From Methylovulum sp. (lineage in GTDB: Bacteria; Pseudomonadota; Gammaproteobacteria; Methylococcales; Methylomonadaceae): 64,000 nucleotides of DNA. Made by a program: the position numbers and the translations under genes. Below, piece by piece: positions 1 to 8,858 of this stretch (positions within the stretch are counted from its first letter, which is position 1; every line of letters starts with the position of its first letter). The stretch lies in the NCBI GenBank assembly GCA_030653435.1, contig JAURZI010000014.1:38111-102110 (forward strand), given 5' to 3'. The notes beneath the pieces are model-generated. The model was not told the DNA's origin, did not search any database, and worked only from the letters and a program-made list of their open reading frames with translations.

Positions 1-2
1 AA

Positions 3-1442
3 ACCAGCGATGGACGTTATGCCGCCGAAAACCTGGGTATAACAGCCACATTACACGCCCGTTTTGACCAGGAGTTGTGGCATTGGCAACAGCAGATACG
101 CAGCAAAGGCGGCGCATTCTACGCAGAACCGCTGTACCTGGATACCCACACCCAAACCATGATCGGGGATGCCAAGGGTGATTGGCATCCCTTAGCAAAG
201 ACGCTAACCATCAGCTCCGCCCGATACCGTCATGGCAAAGCCGTCTCATTGGCAGGCACGGCTCATATGCAGTACGCACAAGGCTTCACGATTGCAAAAG
301 CCAGTTTGTCGCTGCATAGCGAGGATTTACAACTGCTGTCAGCGACCTATTTAAAACCGCTACTTGAACAAACCGCATGGGAAGGGCTTTCCTTTGCAGG
401 CAGCGCCCATGCCGACATTACAGTGAGGAAAAACGAGCTATCGGCATTAACGGCGACCGTCAAACAACTGGTGGTAAACGACCCCCGGCAGCACATCACG
501 GCAAATGGCGGCACTGGCACCGTGTATTGGAGCAAGGACAAAACCTCGCCAAAACCGTCAAACCTCGCTTGGCAACAACTTACACTGGGCAAACTGCCAA
601 TAGGCCCCAGCCGACTGCGTTTTTTGGCGCGGAACCAGCAAATCGGACTACTGGAACCCGTCACTGCGCCTTTTTTAGGCGGGACCATCACCATTAATCA
701 ATTCAGCTGGAAAGCAAAGCCACAGCAAGAACCCGAGATTTTTTTTACTGGCAGCATCAACAACGTATCATTGGAACAATTGTCCTTGGCGTTAAACTGG
801 ACACCCTTATCAGGCAACATCAACGGCACTATCCCTAAAGTGCGGTACCGAAACAACACGCTGAGCCTGGATGGCGAAATAGTGGTTAATGTGTTTGACG
901 GGACGGTCAAAATCACCAATCTGGCTTCATCTGACTTATTTAGCGGCTATCCCAAACTGTACAGCGAACTATGGATAGACAACCTGGATCTCGACCAACT
1001 CACGCAAAAATTCGAATTCGGCGGCATTACCGGTAAATTGTCCGGCTATGTCAGGCAGCTAACCCTGGAAAACTGGCGTCCGGTAAGCTTCTTTGCCTGG
1101 TTGGGCACGCCGGATAATGATAATTCCAGCCATCGGATCAGCCAGAAAGCAGTGAAAAACATCGCCAATATCGGCGGCGGCGGTGCATCTGATCTGGTAT
1201 CCCGCAGCTTTCTCAGCCTCTTCAAAACCTTCGGCTACGACAAACTGGGGCTAGGCTGTTATTTGTCCAACGGCGTATGTCAATTAATGGGGGTAGACAG
1301 CCAATCTTCGGGTTACCGAATTATTAAGGGCGGCGGTCTGCCGCGGATAGACGTGATAGGCTATAATCCCCGGGTTGATTGGAATGTGCTGATGGAACGG
1401 TTAAGCCATATCTCAACGACAGATGAGATTAGAATTGAATAA
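3..1442 (+). CDS. ydbH: YdbH-family AsmA-like envelope protein, 5' end outside window
   Basis: The reading frame is open from base 3 with no stop, so the start lies left of the window; the TTG at 75 is only an internal codon. About 480 C-terminal residues are present. They are rich in beta-strand-like repeats and end with the family signature around IIKGGGLPRIDVIGYNPRVD, preceded by LGCYLSNGVCQLMGV. In E. coli, YdbH is one of the AsmA-like proteins (with TamB and YhdP) that move phospholipids between the inner and outer membranes, working with the lipoprotein YnbE. The next gene encodes a DUF1318 lipoprotein, matching the ydbH-ynbE-ydbL arrangement. Family assignment is good; the transport role is inferred from E. 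coli. Confidence 0.8.
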   Translation, partial: TSDGRYAAENLGITATLHARFDQELWHWQQQIRSKGGAFYAEPLYLDTHTQTMIGDAKGDWHPLAKTLTISSARYRHGKAVSLAGTAHMQYAQGFTIAKASLSLHSEDLQLLSATYLKPLLEQTAWEGLSFAGSAHADITVRKNELSALTATVKQLVVNDPRQHITANGGTGTVYWSKDKTSPKPSNLAWQQLTLGKLPIGPSRLRFLARNQQIGLLEPVTAPFLGGTITINQFSWKAKPQQEPEIFFTGSINNVSLEQLSLALNWTPLSGNINGTIPKVRYRNNTLSLDGEIVVNVFDGTVKITNLASSDLFSGYPKLYSELWIDNLDLDQLTQKFEFGGITGKLSGYVRQLTLENWRPVSFFAWLGTPDNDNSSHRISQKAVKNIANIGGGGASDLVSRSFLSLFKTFGYDKLGLGCYLSNGVCQLMGVDSQSSGYRIIKGGGLPRIDVIGYNPRVDWNVLMERLSHISTTDEIRIE

Positions 1443-1491
1443 CGCCACCACGAATAGACGGCGTGGATACCTTGTTGTATTCGAGATAACC

Positions 1492-1516
1492 GTAGCGCGT
1501 GCCATACGCGCCCTAC
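1492..1516. repeat. Degenerate GTAG-type REP-like palindrome
   Basis: Between ydbH and the DUF1318 gene the + strand reads GTAG, CGCGT, GCCAT, ACGCG, CC, CTAC: an imperfect palindrome bounded by GTAG and CTAC. On the minus strand its first ten bases, GTAGGGCGCG, equal the head of the repeat found intact at 38248, 40502 and 45117. I read it as a decayed member of that family; chance is possible in so short a sequence. Confidence 0.4.
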
Positions 1517-1560
1517 ACGATGCGTCGTTGCACGTTTTTTAAACCACCCTGGAGCACACC

Positions 1561-2151
1561 ATGAAACAACTCGCTTTGCTGGGCATCTTATTATTGACAG
1601 CCTGTGTCACGATTAACATTTATTTTCCTGCCGCCGCCGCAGAAAAAGCCGCCGATGAAATCATTAAAGACATCCAGGACATTGCCCCGGAGAAAATTGC
1701 CCCAAAACCCAAAGCCGCCCTGACTGACTGGCAGATCGCCGCCTACCATCTGCTCGAACAGGCCATGGACACCCTAGTCCCCGCTGCCCACGCCGACGGA
1801 GCGGACTTGAGCATCGACAGCGCAGACGTCAGGCAGATAAGAGCCGCCATGGAAACCCGTTTTACGGCGTTGCAACCCAATTATGCAGCCGGTTATATCG
1901 GCATACAGGCCGACGGTTTCTTAGTCATCCGCAATATCGCCGCCATACCGCTACAAAACAGAAATCTGATCACTAAACTGGTGGCCGCCGAAAATGCAGA
2001 CCGGCAAAAACTTTATCAGGCGATAGCCAATGCCAATGGTCATCCCGAATGGTCTGGACAAATCAAAACAACCTTCGCCAGCCGCTGGGCAAGCAATGCC
2101 CAACCCGGCTGGTGGTATCAAACCTCAAATGGAATCTGGAAACAACGATAA
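1561..2151 (+). CDS. ydbL: DUF1318 (YdbL-like) lipoprotein with YnbE-like N-terminus
   Basis: This is a 196-residue lipoprotein. The signal peptide ends in a lipobox (LLTAC), with the lipidated Cys at residue 15, followed at once by VTINIYFPAA. The C-terminal half (about residues 85-195) is the DUF1318 domain, with the pattern of MxxRFxxLxxxxxxGxIGxxxxG followed by an Asn/Ala-rich helix. In E. coli, YnbE (lipoprotein) and YdbL (DUF1318) are separate; here the lipid anchor and DUF1318 share one chain. A GGAG Shine-Dalgarno lies 9 bases before the ATG. The gene lies 118 bases after ydbH, and rlmD starts 3 bases after its stop. The likely role is partner of the YdbH phospholipid-transport bridge, by inference. 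Confidence 0.75.
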   Translation: MKQLALLGILLLTACVTINIYFPAAAAEKAADEIIKDIQDIAPEKIAPKPKAALTDWQIAAYHLLEQAMDTLVPAAHADGADLSIDSADVRQIRAAMETRFTALQPNYAAGYIGIQADGFLVIRNIAAIPLQNRNLITKLVAAENADRQKLYQAIANANGHPEWSGQIKTTFASRWASNAQPGWWYQTSNGIWKQR

Positions 2152-2153
2152 GC

Positions 2154-3491
2154 ATGGCCCGTACACGATCAAGAAGAAAACCCCTACCCGAAACACCGGT
2201 TAAAGCCACGATAGAATCCCTTGCCCATGACGGACGCGGCGTCGCGCATGTCGATGGTAAAGTGGTCTTTATCGACGAAGCGCTGCCCGGCGAAGACGTC
2301 GAATTTGTCTATACCGAAATCCGCAAAGATTATGCAGAAGGCCGGGTAAGCACATTGCTAAGCCGTAGCGATATTCGTGCCGATGCACTATGCCCCCACT
2401 ACGGCGTTTGCGGCGGTTGCAGCTTCCAGCATGTCGCATCCAGCGAACAACTCCGCGTCAAACAGGATTTGTTGGTCGAACAATTCAAACGCATCGGTAA
2501 AATTGCCATCCCGGAAATTTGGGAACCGTTGGCCGGCCCGCATTGGGGATACCGCAGAAAAGCACGTATGGGCGTCAAATATGTCGCCAAAAAAGACCGG
2601 GTGTTGGTGGGGTTCAGGGAAAGGCGGCACCCTTATTTAGCCGAAATCGACAGCTGCATCGTCATGCACCCGCTAGTGGGCACCCAATTGCTGGCCTTGG
2701 GCGAGCTGATAGCAGGCTTGACTATCAAGGATAAAATCCCGCAAATAGAAGTCGCCATCGGCGACGAGCAATGTGTGCTGTCCATTCGCGTACTGGAACC
2801 GCCCACCGATGAGGATCAGGCGCGTATGCGGGCTTTCGGCCATGAACATAACATGAGCCTGTGCCTGCAATCCAAAGGCCCGGACACTATCGTGCCGTTG
2901 ACTGGCGAACCTGAAATCATCCCGACCTATGCGCTGCCGGACCAAGGCATCGAATTCAAATTCAGGCCGGCCATGTTTACCCAGGTCAATTACGAAATTA
3001 ACCGGCAAATGATTAACCGGGTTATCGAAACCTTGGATCTGGACGAAAATGACACGGTGCTGGACTTGTTCTGCGGTCTGGGCAATTTCACGCTACCTAT
3101 AGCCAAAAAAGCGGGCAGTGTAGTCGGCATAGAAGGCGACCTACCTCTGGTCAACCACGCCAAAGCAAACGCGCTGCATAATAACATTCATAACGTCGAG
3201 TTTTATGCCGCCGACTTAAGCAAAGACATCAGCGATTACCCGTGGGCCAACCGAAAATACAACAAAATTATGCTGGACCCTTCCAGGGCAGGTGCCTCCG
3301 AAGTGTTGCACCATTTTAAAAAATGGCAACCCGAGCAGATCATTTATGTTTCCTGCAACCCATCGACGCTGGCCCGTGATGCGGGCATACTGGTCAATGA
3401 GCTGGGCTATACATTAATCAAGGCGGGCGTGATGGACATGTTCCCGCAAACCGGGCATGTTGAATCCATTGCGTTGTTTGCGAAAAAATAG
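2154..3491 (+). CDS. rlmD: 23S rRNA (uracil-1939-C5)-methyltransferase RlmD
   Basis: A 445-residue SAM-dependent RNA methyltransferase that methylates U1939 of 23S rRNA. An N-terminal TRAM domain covers about residues 12-70. The four [4Fe-4S] cysteines are Cys80, Cys86 and Cys89 (in CPHYGVCGGC) plus Cys168. The C-terminal Rossmann domain carries the SAM motif LDLFCGLGNFTLPIA, the DPSRAG motif and the nucleophile motif VSCNPSTLARD. An in-frame GTG at 2049 would overlap the upstream gene by 100 bases; the ATG at 2154 matches the family length and basic N-terminus (MARTRSRRK). Its position directly after the DUF1318 stop suggests co-transcription. Confidence 0.95.
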   Translation: MARTRSRRKPLPETPVKATIESLAHDGRGVAHVDGKVVFIDEALPGEDVEFVYTEIRKDYAEGRVSTLLSRSDIRADALCPHYGVCGGCSFQHVASSEQLRVKQDLLVEQFKRIGKIAIPEIWEPLAGPHWGYRRKARMGVKYVAKKDRVLVGFRERRHPYLAEIDSCIVMHPLVGTQLLALGELIAGLTIKDKIPQIEVAIGDEQCVLSIRVLEPPTDEDQARMRAFGHEHNMSLCLQSKGPDTIVPLTGEPEIIPTYALPDQGIEFKFRPAMFTQVNYEINRQMINRVIETLDLDENDTVLDLFCGLGNFTLPIAKKAGSVVGIEGDLPLVNHAKANALHNNIHNVEFYAADLSKDISDYPWANRKYNKIMLDPSRAGASEVLHHFKKWQPEQIIYVSCNPSTLARDAGILVNELGYTLIKAGVMDMFPQTGHVESIALFAKK

Positions 3492-3869
3492 CGTCCTGCC
3501 CCTGATATACGCCGAATGATGACCGTTTAAAGTAACATCGCAAGGGGCTGAATAGTTACGATGCGGCTGGCCGCAATCATGCACAGACCTTATACAAGTA
3601 AATATTTTTTGCCTGACCCGTAAGTAATGACAGTGCTTTGAATAAACAATGGGCTAGACTAAATACAACGCTGGAAACCGCCCGTAAAGACCAGCCCCAA
3701 GTAGTCCTGTTTATTAAAAGCGTCACGGAACCGTTCGGTTTTTCCGGACATTCCCGCTAAAACTCGATATTAGATGACCGATAACATCTGCGATTTCAAT
3801 TCAATCCGTTAACACTTGAAGGGTTGAGCTTGCAAACGGCCGGACTTGACACCAAGAAGAGTATGTATC
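3492..3869. other. Intergenic stretch, 378 bp, no gene seen
   Basis: No reading frame with coding character, no RNA gene and no clear terminator. The only structures seen are a short palindrome at 3562-3575 (TGCGGC, TG, GCCGCA) and a weak AACCG/CGGTT hairpin near 3730. The stretch presumably holds the promoter of the diguanylate cyclase gene, but no good -35/-10 pair is visible. Confidence 0.5.
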
Positions 3870-4952
3870 ATGAAAAAGAAAAATGCTTATTACCGGCTAA
3901 ATAATGAACCGGACATACTAAACGGATTTAGCCGTACACTGGCGGAAATCGAGTGGTTATTGTTGGTGCTGGTCTTGTTTTATCTGGTGGTCGGGCAAGT
4001 AAGCGATACTATTAGACCGATATTGATAATGGCCTCCTGTTTATACGGCGGACTGGTTATTTTTTTCCAGTATTTGAATTTTTTTAAGGAAGCCAAAGAG
4101 TGGAAAATCGCCTTTCAAACTTGGGTCATGATTATTTTTATCAGTTGGGTAATCTGGTATACCGGAAAATTACATAGCCCTTTGTTCAACCTTTACCTGC
4201 TTCCCGTTATCGCCAGCGCCATCACGCTAGGCAAGTTGGTGACATTGTTGGAAGTCGGCTTGATTTGCGCCATTTTCCTGTATTTGAAATATGATGCCTA
4301 CGAAATGACGGCATACCTGTTTACGCTAGTCGACACCAGCAATTTATCCATGTTGTTTTTCCCTATGGTATTAGTCGCCTATATTTCAACCATGCTGGCT
4401 GCCGATATTCAAATGGGTTTCAACAAGCTTAAAGTCATATCGGAAATAGACGACCTGACCAAACTGTTTAACCACCGGACGTTTAAATACTTGTCTGAAA
4501 AAGTGATCCACCATGCTGAACGCCAAATCCTGCCGGTATCGGTGCTGATGATTGACGCAGATAACCTAAAAAAAGTAAACGACCGGTTTGGTCACGAAGC
4601 AGGCAACCTGTTATTGACCAATATAGCGCAATGCCTGACCTCGGCGCTACGCGGAGGGGACATTGCCGCACGATATGGCGGCGATGAATTTGTCATTTTA
4701 CTGCCTGATTGCGACCAGGAAAATGCCACGCTGGTCGCCAACCGTATTGTCGATGAATTTAAGGCCACGCAAATCAGGTATCAGGGCGAAACCATCCATC
4801 TGAGCGCCAGCATTGGCGTGGCCTGTTTCCCGACACAGGGACAAGCCATTGATATTTTGCTGAGCAAGGCGGACAAGGCCATGTATGCCAGTAAACGCCG
4901 GGGCAATAATCTCGTGACGCTGTATAGTGCAGACTTGGACATAATTGATTAG
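3870..4952 (+). CDS. Membrane-bound diguanylate cyclase (GGDEF)
   Basis: A 360-residue inner-membrane protein with about six hydrophobic segments (residues 28-180) and a C-terminal GGDEF domain (about 190-355) that should make cyclic di-GMP from GTP. The active-site signature is GGDEF at 270-274, preceded by the conserved IDDLTKLFNHRTF. An RxxD inhibitory site (RGGD, 261-264) sits exactly five residues before GGDEF, so product inhibition is expected. The start is the ATG with AAGAAGAG upstream; a TTG 24 bases earlier is possible but has no better ribosome site. The membrane part is an unassigned sensor. Ligand unknown. Confidence 0.88.
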   Translation: MKKKNAYYRLNNEPDILNGFSRTLAEIEWLLLVLVLFYLVVGQVSDTIRPILIMASCLYGGLVIFFQYLNFFKEAKEWKIAFQTWVMIIFISWVIWYTGKLHSPLFNLYLLPVIASAITLGKLVTLLEVGLICAIFLYLKYDAYEMTAYLFTLVDTSNLSMLFFPMVLVAYISTMLAADIQMGFNKLKVISEIDDLTKLFNHRTFKYLSEKVIHHAERQILPVSVLMIDADNLKKVNDRFGHEAGNLLLTNIAQCLTSALRGGDIAARYGGDEFVILLPDCDQENATLVANRIVDEFKATQIRYQGETIHLSASIGVACFPTQGQAIDILLSKADKAMYASKRRGNNLVTLYSADLDIID

Positions 4953-4973
4953 CCGGGCGCAGCTACCGCCCTG

Positions 4974-5588
4974 TCATTCGATGCCCTTACCCCACTGCCC
5001 GGCATAAAACCGCTCAGGCAATGCGGCCCTGGAACGGGCTGCCAATTCGGCTTCCTTAAAATCACCTTCCAACACATCGACTTCGGCCTGATAGCCGACT
5101 GCCATCATCGCCACCGGTTTGCAAGCGTCGGGCAATTTGAAAACCTCGCGGGCTTTTTCCGCATCAAAACCTCCCATTTGGTGCACGCACAACCCCAACG
5201 CAACCGCTTGCAAGCACAAACTAACACTAGCTGCCCCGGTATCGTAAAAAGCATGGCGGTTAGGCTTGCCGTTATGGTTAAAATCATCCATCGCGACGGC
5301 CAATATCAAGACCGGTGCGTTCTTGGCCCATTGCTGGTTTTTTTCGGCCAGCGTTGCTAACGCCTGTTGCCAACTGGCTTCGTCAGCGGCTTTATCGCAG
5401 ACAATAAAACGCCAGGGCTGATCATTAAAGCAAGAGGGAGCCCAGCGCGCGGCTTCCAGCAAGGCCAGCAGATCATCATGGCTGACTGGTTTGCCCGCGT
5501 CAAAAGCCCTGGGGCTCCAGCGGGTTTGGATAATATCGTGGATTTTTACGCGGGTTGTTGCAGGTTTTTGTTGCATGTTTATGGCCAT
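4974..5588 (-). CDS. Nitroreductase-family FMN oxidoreductase
   Basis: A 204-residue protein of the NAD(P)H-dependent, FMN-binding nitroreductase family. The N-terminal FMN phosphate region RWSPRAFD, the SCFNDQPWRFIV motif and the C-terminal GYQAE segment are typical. The substrate cannot be told from sequence. It is convergent with the GGDEF gene (stops 21 bases apart). No clear Shine-Dalgarno precedes the first ATG; an ATG four codons in (5576) is an alternative start. Confidence 0.85.
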   Translation of the reverse strand: MAINMQQKPATTRVKIHDIIQTRWSPRAFDAGKPVSHDDLLALLEAARWAPSCFNDQPWRFIVCDKAADEASWQQALATLAEKNQQWAKNAPVLILAVAMDDFNHNGKPNRHAFYDTGAASVSLCLQAVALGLCVHQMGGFDAEKAREVFKLPDACKPVAMMAVGYQAEVDVLEGDFKEAELAARSRAALPERFYAGQWGKGIE

Positions 5589-5698
5589 TATTGGGTTAGG
5601 TAAAAACGGTTCACATTATCGCCCCTAACCGCTATAGTGCCAGCCATAACGCCACCCCTATCTTTGGGGTTGAACAAGGGACGTTCGTTTCTTATACA

Positions 5699-5712
5699 TG
5701 ATATCGATATCA
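5699..5712. promoter_or_regulatory. Perfect 14-bp palindrome between divergent genes
   Basis: TGATATCGATATCA is an exact inverted repeat in the 259-bp gap between the nitroreductase (minus strand) and the TonB-dependent receptor (plus strand). Its position suits an operator. The GATATC half-sites vaguely recall Fur-type GATAAT units but do not match the Fur consensus, so no regulator is named. Confidence 0.4.
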
Positions 5713-5847
5713 ATAGGCTAGCTTTCTTGTTGCGTTAACTCATAAATAGTCTCATTGGGCGCACTTTAGAACGGCAGTCACTATACCGCCTGATATTGAT
5801 TTTTTGCACCCATGACATGAAGTCAATTTAATTTAGCCCCCCCTGTT

Positions 5848-8016
5848 ATGAAAAATTGTATCCAACAAAAGCGTATGAACCGTAAACATGGTCCTGCGAA
5901 ACATATGCTGGAAATAATGCCTGAACACCCTTGCCGAAACCACTCTGCCAACACGCTATCCGACAAGCAACAAAGACAGGCAGTCGAAGTTAGCAGGTTC
6001 GTCCGAACGTGTTACAGGTATATCAGCAGCATCACGTTCATTGCTGCCTTGAGCTTCAGCAGCGCATCCGTGCACTCGGAAGAAGCGCCGGATCTGACCG
6101 AATTGCCCATCGAAAACGTGCTGAATATGGAAGTTTACAGCGCCTCCAAATTCACCCAGAAAAAAACCGAAGCCCCCTCCGCAGTGACGGTTATCACCGC
6201 ACAAAATATTAAGGATTACGGCTATCGCACCCTGGCCGATATTGTCCAGAGCATACGTGGGGTTTACGTCGATTATGACCGCAATTACAGCGCGGTGGGC
6301 ACTCGCGGCTTTAGTGTTTCCGGCGATGCGAATACCCGGATGCTGCTTCTGGTGGATGGCTATCGCATCAATGATGCAACCTATGATTCCGGGCCATTGG
6401 GCAGCGAATTTCCGGTCGATGTGGACTTGATTGAACGCGTGGAGTACCTGCCCGGTGCGGGTTCGGCGATTTACGGCAATAATGCCTTTTTCGGTGTGAT
6501 TAACGTCATCACCAAGTCCGGCAAGGATTACCAGGGCAAAGGCGTGGAGCTATCGGGGCGGCTTGCCAGTTACGGTACCGACCAGGAACGCTTGAGTTAC
6601 GGCAAGCATTTCGATAGTGGCCTGGATCTGTTGGTTTCGGCCACCCGCTACGACAGTCAAGGACAAAACGGGCTCTATTTTCTCGAGTTTGATGCGCCGG
6701 AAACCCATAACGGCATTACCAACCATACGGATTATGACAACGCCGAGCGTTTATTCGGCAAGTTTTCCTGGCAGCATTTTACGCTGGAAAGCGGCTACTC
6801 AAAGCGTAACAAAGGCATTCCGACGGGCGAATACGCCACGCTGTTTAACGATACCCGCAACCAAAATGCCGATCAACATGTCTTTATCAATTTCACTTAC
6901 GCCAATCAAATTGCTGAACATTTGGACTTGTATGCCCGCGCTTATCATGGCCGTTACGATTATCCAGGCACTTTTATTTACGACTTTCCGCCGCTTGTTG
7001 TTAGTAAGGAATTGGGATTGGGGCGCTGGTGGGGTTCGGAAGTACGCTTGTCCAGTACGCATATTGACGGGCACAAACTGATGATAGGCGGTGAATTTCA
7101 GGATAACTATCATTTATCGGATCATATTTTCGATGTGGATCCGCCTGATTCCGATTTTGACTTGAGTTTCCAGCGTTCGAATCACCGCTACGGCATCTAT
7201 GTTCAGGATGAGATAGCCCTGCGTGATGATCTTATTTTTAATGCCGGCCTGCGCTACGATTCCTTAAGTTATGCCGGTGCTGCCATTAACCCGCGTCTGG
7301 CCTTGATTTACCAGCCTCGGGACAACGCCGCCTTCAAGCTGCTGTACGGCTCGTCTTTCAGGGCGCCCAGCGCTTCTGAGCTGTATTACACCGATGGCAT
7401 AACCTTGACCAGTGTCAATCTCAAGCCTGAACATATCAAAACTTACGAAGCTATTATTGAATATCAGCCTAGCCGCTTTCTGCGCCTGACCGCAGTGGGC
7501 TTTCATTATCAAATCGATAACCTTATCCAATACACAAATATTGGAGAAGACATAAACCGATATATGAATGCCGGTGCCAATGAAGCCTGGGGCGCCGAAT
7601 TTGAAGTTGAAAAACTGTGGGATAATGGCGCCCGTCTCCGCACCAGCTACACGTACACCGATGCCTACGATACCGGTAATAACCAGGCATTAATCAACTC
7701 ACCCAACAACCTTTTTAAATTTAATTTTTCAACGCCATTGTTCAGGCGCTGGCTGCGTACCGGCATTGAAGCGCAATACACCAGTAGCCGCTTAGGCCGC
7801 AATGGCGCTAAAACTGGCGGCTATTCCTTGTTCAACCTGAGCTTGACCAGCGGTGAGAAGCTCTTTGACGGTCGGCTTAAAGGCTTGGAGATTTCCGGTA
7901 GCGTTTACAATCTTCTGGATCATGCCTATGCCAGTGTGGTCGATGATGCCTACATTCAGGAATTTATCACGCAAAATGGCCGTAATTTTCGCCTGGTGTT
8001 CAGTTACCGGTTTTAA
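5848..8016 (+). CDS. TonB-dependent outer-membrane receptor
   Basis: A 722-residue outer-membrane receptor with an N-terminal plug (about residues 95-225: VYSASKFTQKKTEAPSAV, then RGFSVSGDANTRMLLLVDG, then YGNNAFFGVINVIT) and a C-terminal 22-strand barrel ending in Phe (LVFSYRF). The hydrophobic signal segment is at about residues 56-77, behind roughly 50 polar residues, which is unusual; an internal start such as the ATG around codon 24, or a later GTG, may be the true one, as no strong ribosome site precedes 5848. The plug is of the colicin I receptor/vitamin B12-like class; the ligand is unknown. A YfiR-like gene follows 56 bases later, a pairing that recurs in Proteobacteria. Confidence 0.88.
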   Translation: MKNCIQQKRMNRKHGPAKHMLEIMPEHPCRNHSANTLSDKQQRQAVEVSRFVRTCYRYISSITFIAALSFSSASVHSEEAPDLTELPIENVLNMEVYSASKFTQKKTEAPSAVTVITAQNIKDYGYRTLADIVQSIRGVYVDYDRNYSAVGTRGFSVSGDANTRMLLLVDGYRINDATYDSGPLGSEFPVDVDLIERVEYLPGAGSAIYGNNAFFGVINVITKSGKDYQGKGVELSGRLASYGTDQERLSYGKHFDSGLDLLVSATRYDSQGQNGLYFLEFDAPETHNGITNHTDYDNAERLFGKFSWQHFTLESGYSKRNKGIPTGEYATLFNDTRNQNADQHVFINFTYANQIAEHLDLYARAYHGRYDYPGTFIYDFPPLVVSKELGLGRWWGSEVRLSSTHIDGHKLMIGGEFQDNYHLSDHIFDVDPPDSDFDLSFQRSNHRYGIYVQDEIALRDDLIFNAGLRYDSLSYAGAAINPRLALIYQPRDNAAFKLLYGSSFRAPSASELYYTDGITLTSVNLKPEHIKTYEAIIEYQPSRFLRLTAVGFHYQIDNLIQYTNIGEDINRYMNAGANEAWGAEFEVEKLWDNGARLRTSYTYTDAYDTGNNQALINSPNNLFKFNFSTPLFRRWLRTGIEAQYTSSRLGRNGAKTGGYSLFNLSLTSGEKLFDGRLKGLEISGSVYNLLDHAYASVVDDAYIQEFITQNGRNFRLVFSYRF

Positions 8017-8072
8017 GCTGATGACTATCCTGGCTTCGCCGATAAAGGCAACTGCCTGCTTGGGCGACGTAA

Positions 8073-8630
8073 ATGGCTGAACGCGCTTTGTTGCCCATCA
8101 ACGTCAGGCGCGGGTTGTCAGTCATAGCCATATTGTCGGCTTATGCCGGCTGGACGCCCGCCTGTGCAGATGCTGTTGGGGAATATGCCGCCAAGTCGGT
8201 TTTGACACTCAACTTAGCGCGCTTTACCGATTGGCCGCCTGAGGTCTTTAAGGATAGCAGCGCCACGGTTAATGTTTGTGTGCTGGGCGATGAAGCCGTT
8301 CAGCAAGCCTTTACCGTTATTGATAAAAAGCGGGTAGGAAACAGAACGCTATCACTGCACAACATCAACGGCGATAAGCGGGTGGAACTATGCCACGTGC
8401 TTTACATCAGTGCGGAAACGGCTATAACCGCCCGGTTGTTTGAACAAAGCCGAAAACAGCCTATTTTAACTATCGGTGACGGCGATAGTTTTCTTGCCCA
8501 AGGCGGTATGGTTTATCTGGAAATGGTCGACGCTAAAATTAAACTCCATATTAACCTAAGCGCCGCCCAAAAAGCTGAGGTGCATATCAGCAGCCGCGTC
8601 CTAAAACTTGCAACTATTTTCAATCCCTAA
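8073..8630 (+). CDS. YfiR-family periplasmic protein (DUF4154)
   Basis: A 185-residue exported protein: an N-terminal signal peptide (about residues 12-33, cut near ACADA) and a YfiR/DUF4154 domain with the typical EYAAKSVLTLNLARFTDWP start and a C-terminal GGMVYLEMVDAKIKLHINL segment. In Pseudomonas, YfiR is a periplasmic repressor of the diguanylate cyclase YfiN. No yfiN-like gene follows here; the partner is the TonB-dependent receptor upstream, presumably co-transcribed. Role inferred only. No strong ribosome site; translation may be coupled. Confidence 0.75.
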   Translation: MAERALLPINVRRGLSVIAILSAYAGWTPACADAVGEYAAKSVLTLNLARFTDWPPEVFKDSSATVNVCVLGDEAVQQAFTVIDKKRVGNRTLSLHNINGDKRVELCHVLYISAETAITARLFEQSRKQPILTIGDGDSFLAQGGMVYLEMVDAKIKLHINLSAAQKAEVHISSRVLKLATIFNP

Positions 8631-8717
8631 CGGATGATGCTTACGCTGGGTTGTGGATGCTGCAATGGCATTGTCTACCTTAGTCGCCGAAACTGAGTCG
8701 CGTAATGTGCTCATCCG

Positions 8718-8750
8718 AAAACCAGACACCGTAAAGCCGTCGGTTTTTTT
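8718..8750 (+). terminator. Probable rho-independent terminator after the yfiR-like gene
   Basis: AAAACC, a bulged A, and GAC pair with GTC-GGTTTT across an 11-base loop, and the stem runs into a tract of seven T. It sits 88 bases after the YfiR-like stop and before the convergent mch gene. Confidence 0.5.
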
Positions 8751-8858
8751 AAGATGCACCGGTTTCTGGACCAACCAGCCAATATGGATATTACTAGACG
8801 ACTAAGCCCCATACTTGCGTGTGCCGCGCCTTATAGGGAAGCCCATGCACGCCCTCAC

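Noticed and set aside
3562..3575. Palindrome TGCGGC-TG-GCCGCA
   Set aside because: Too short and alone; a two-base loop is poor for an RNA hairpin and no regulator site is suggested.
6617..7081. 154-codon plus-strand frame inside the TonB receptor gene
   Set aside because: It is an alternative frame of the receptor gene, which has full domain support; no ribosome site and no recognisable family.
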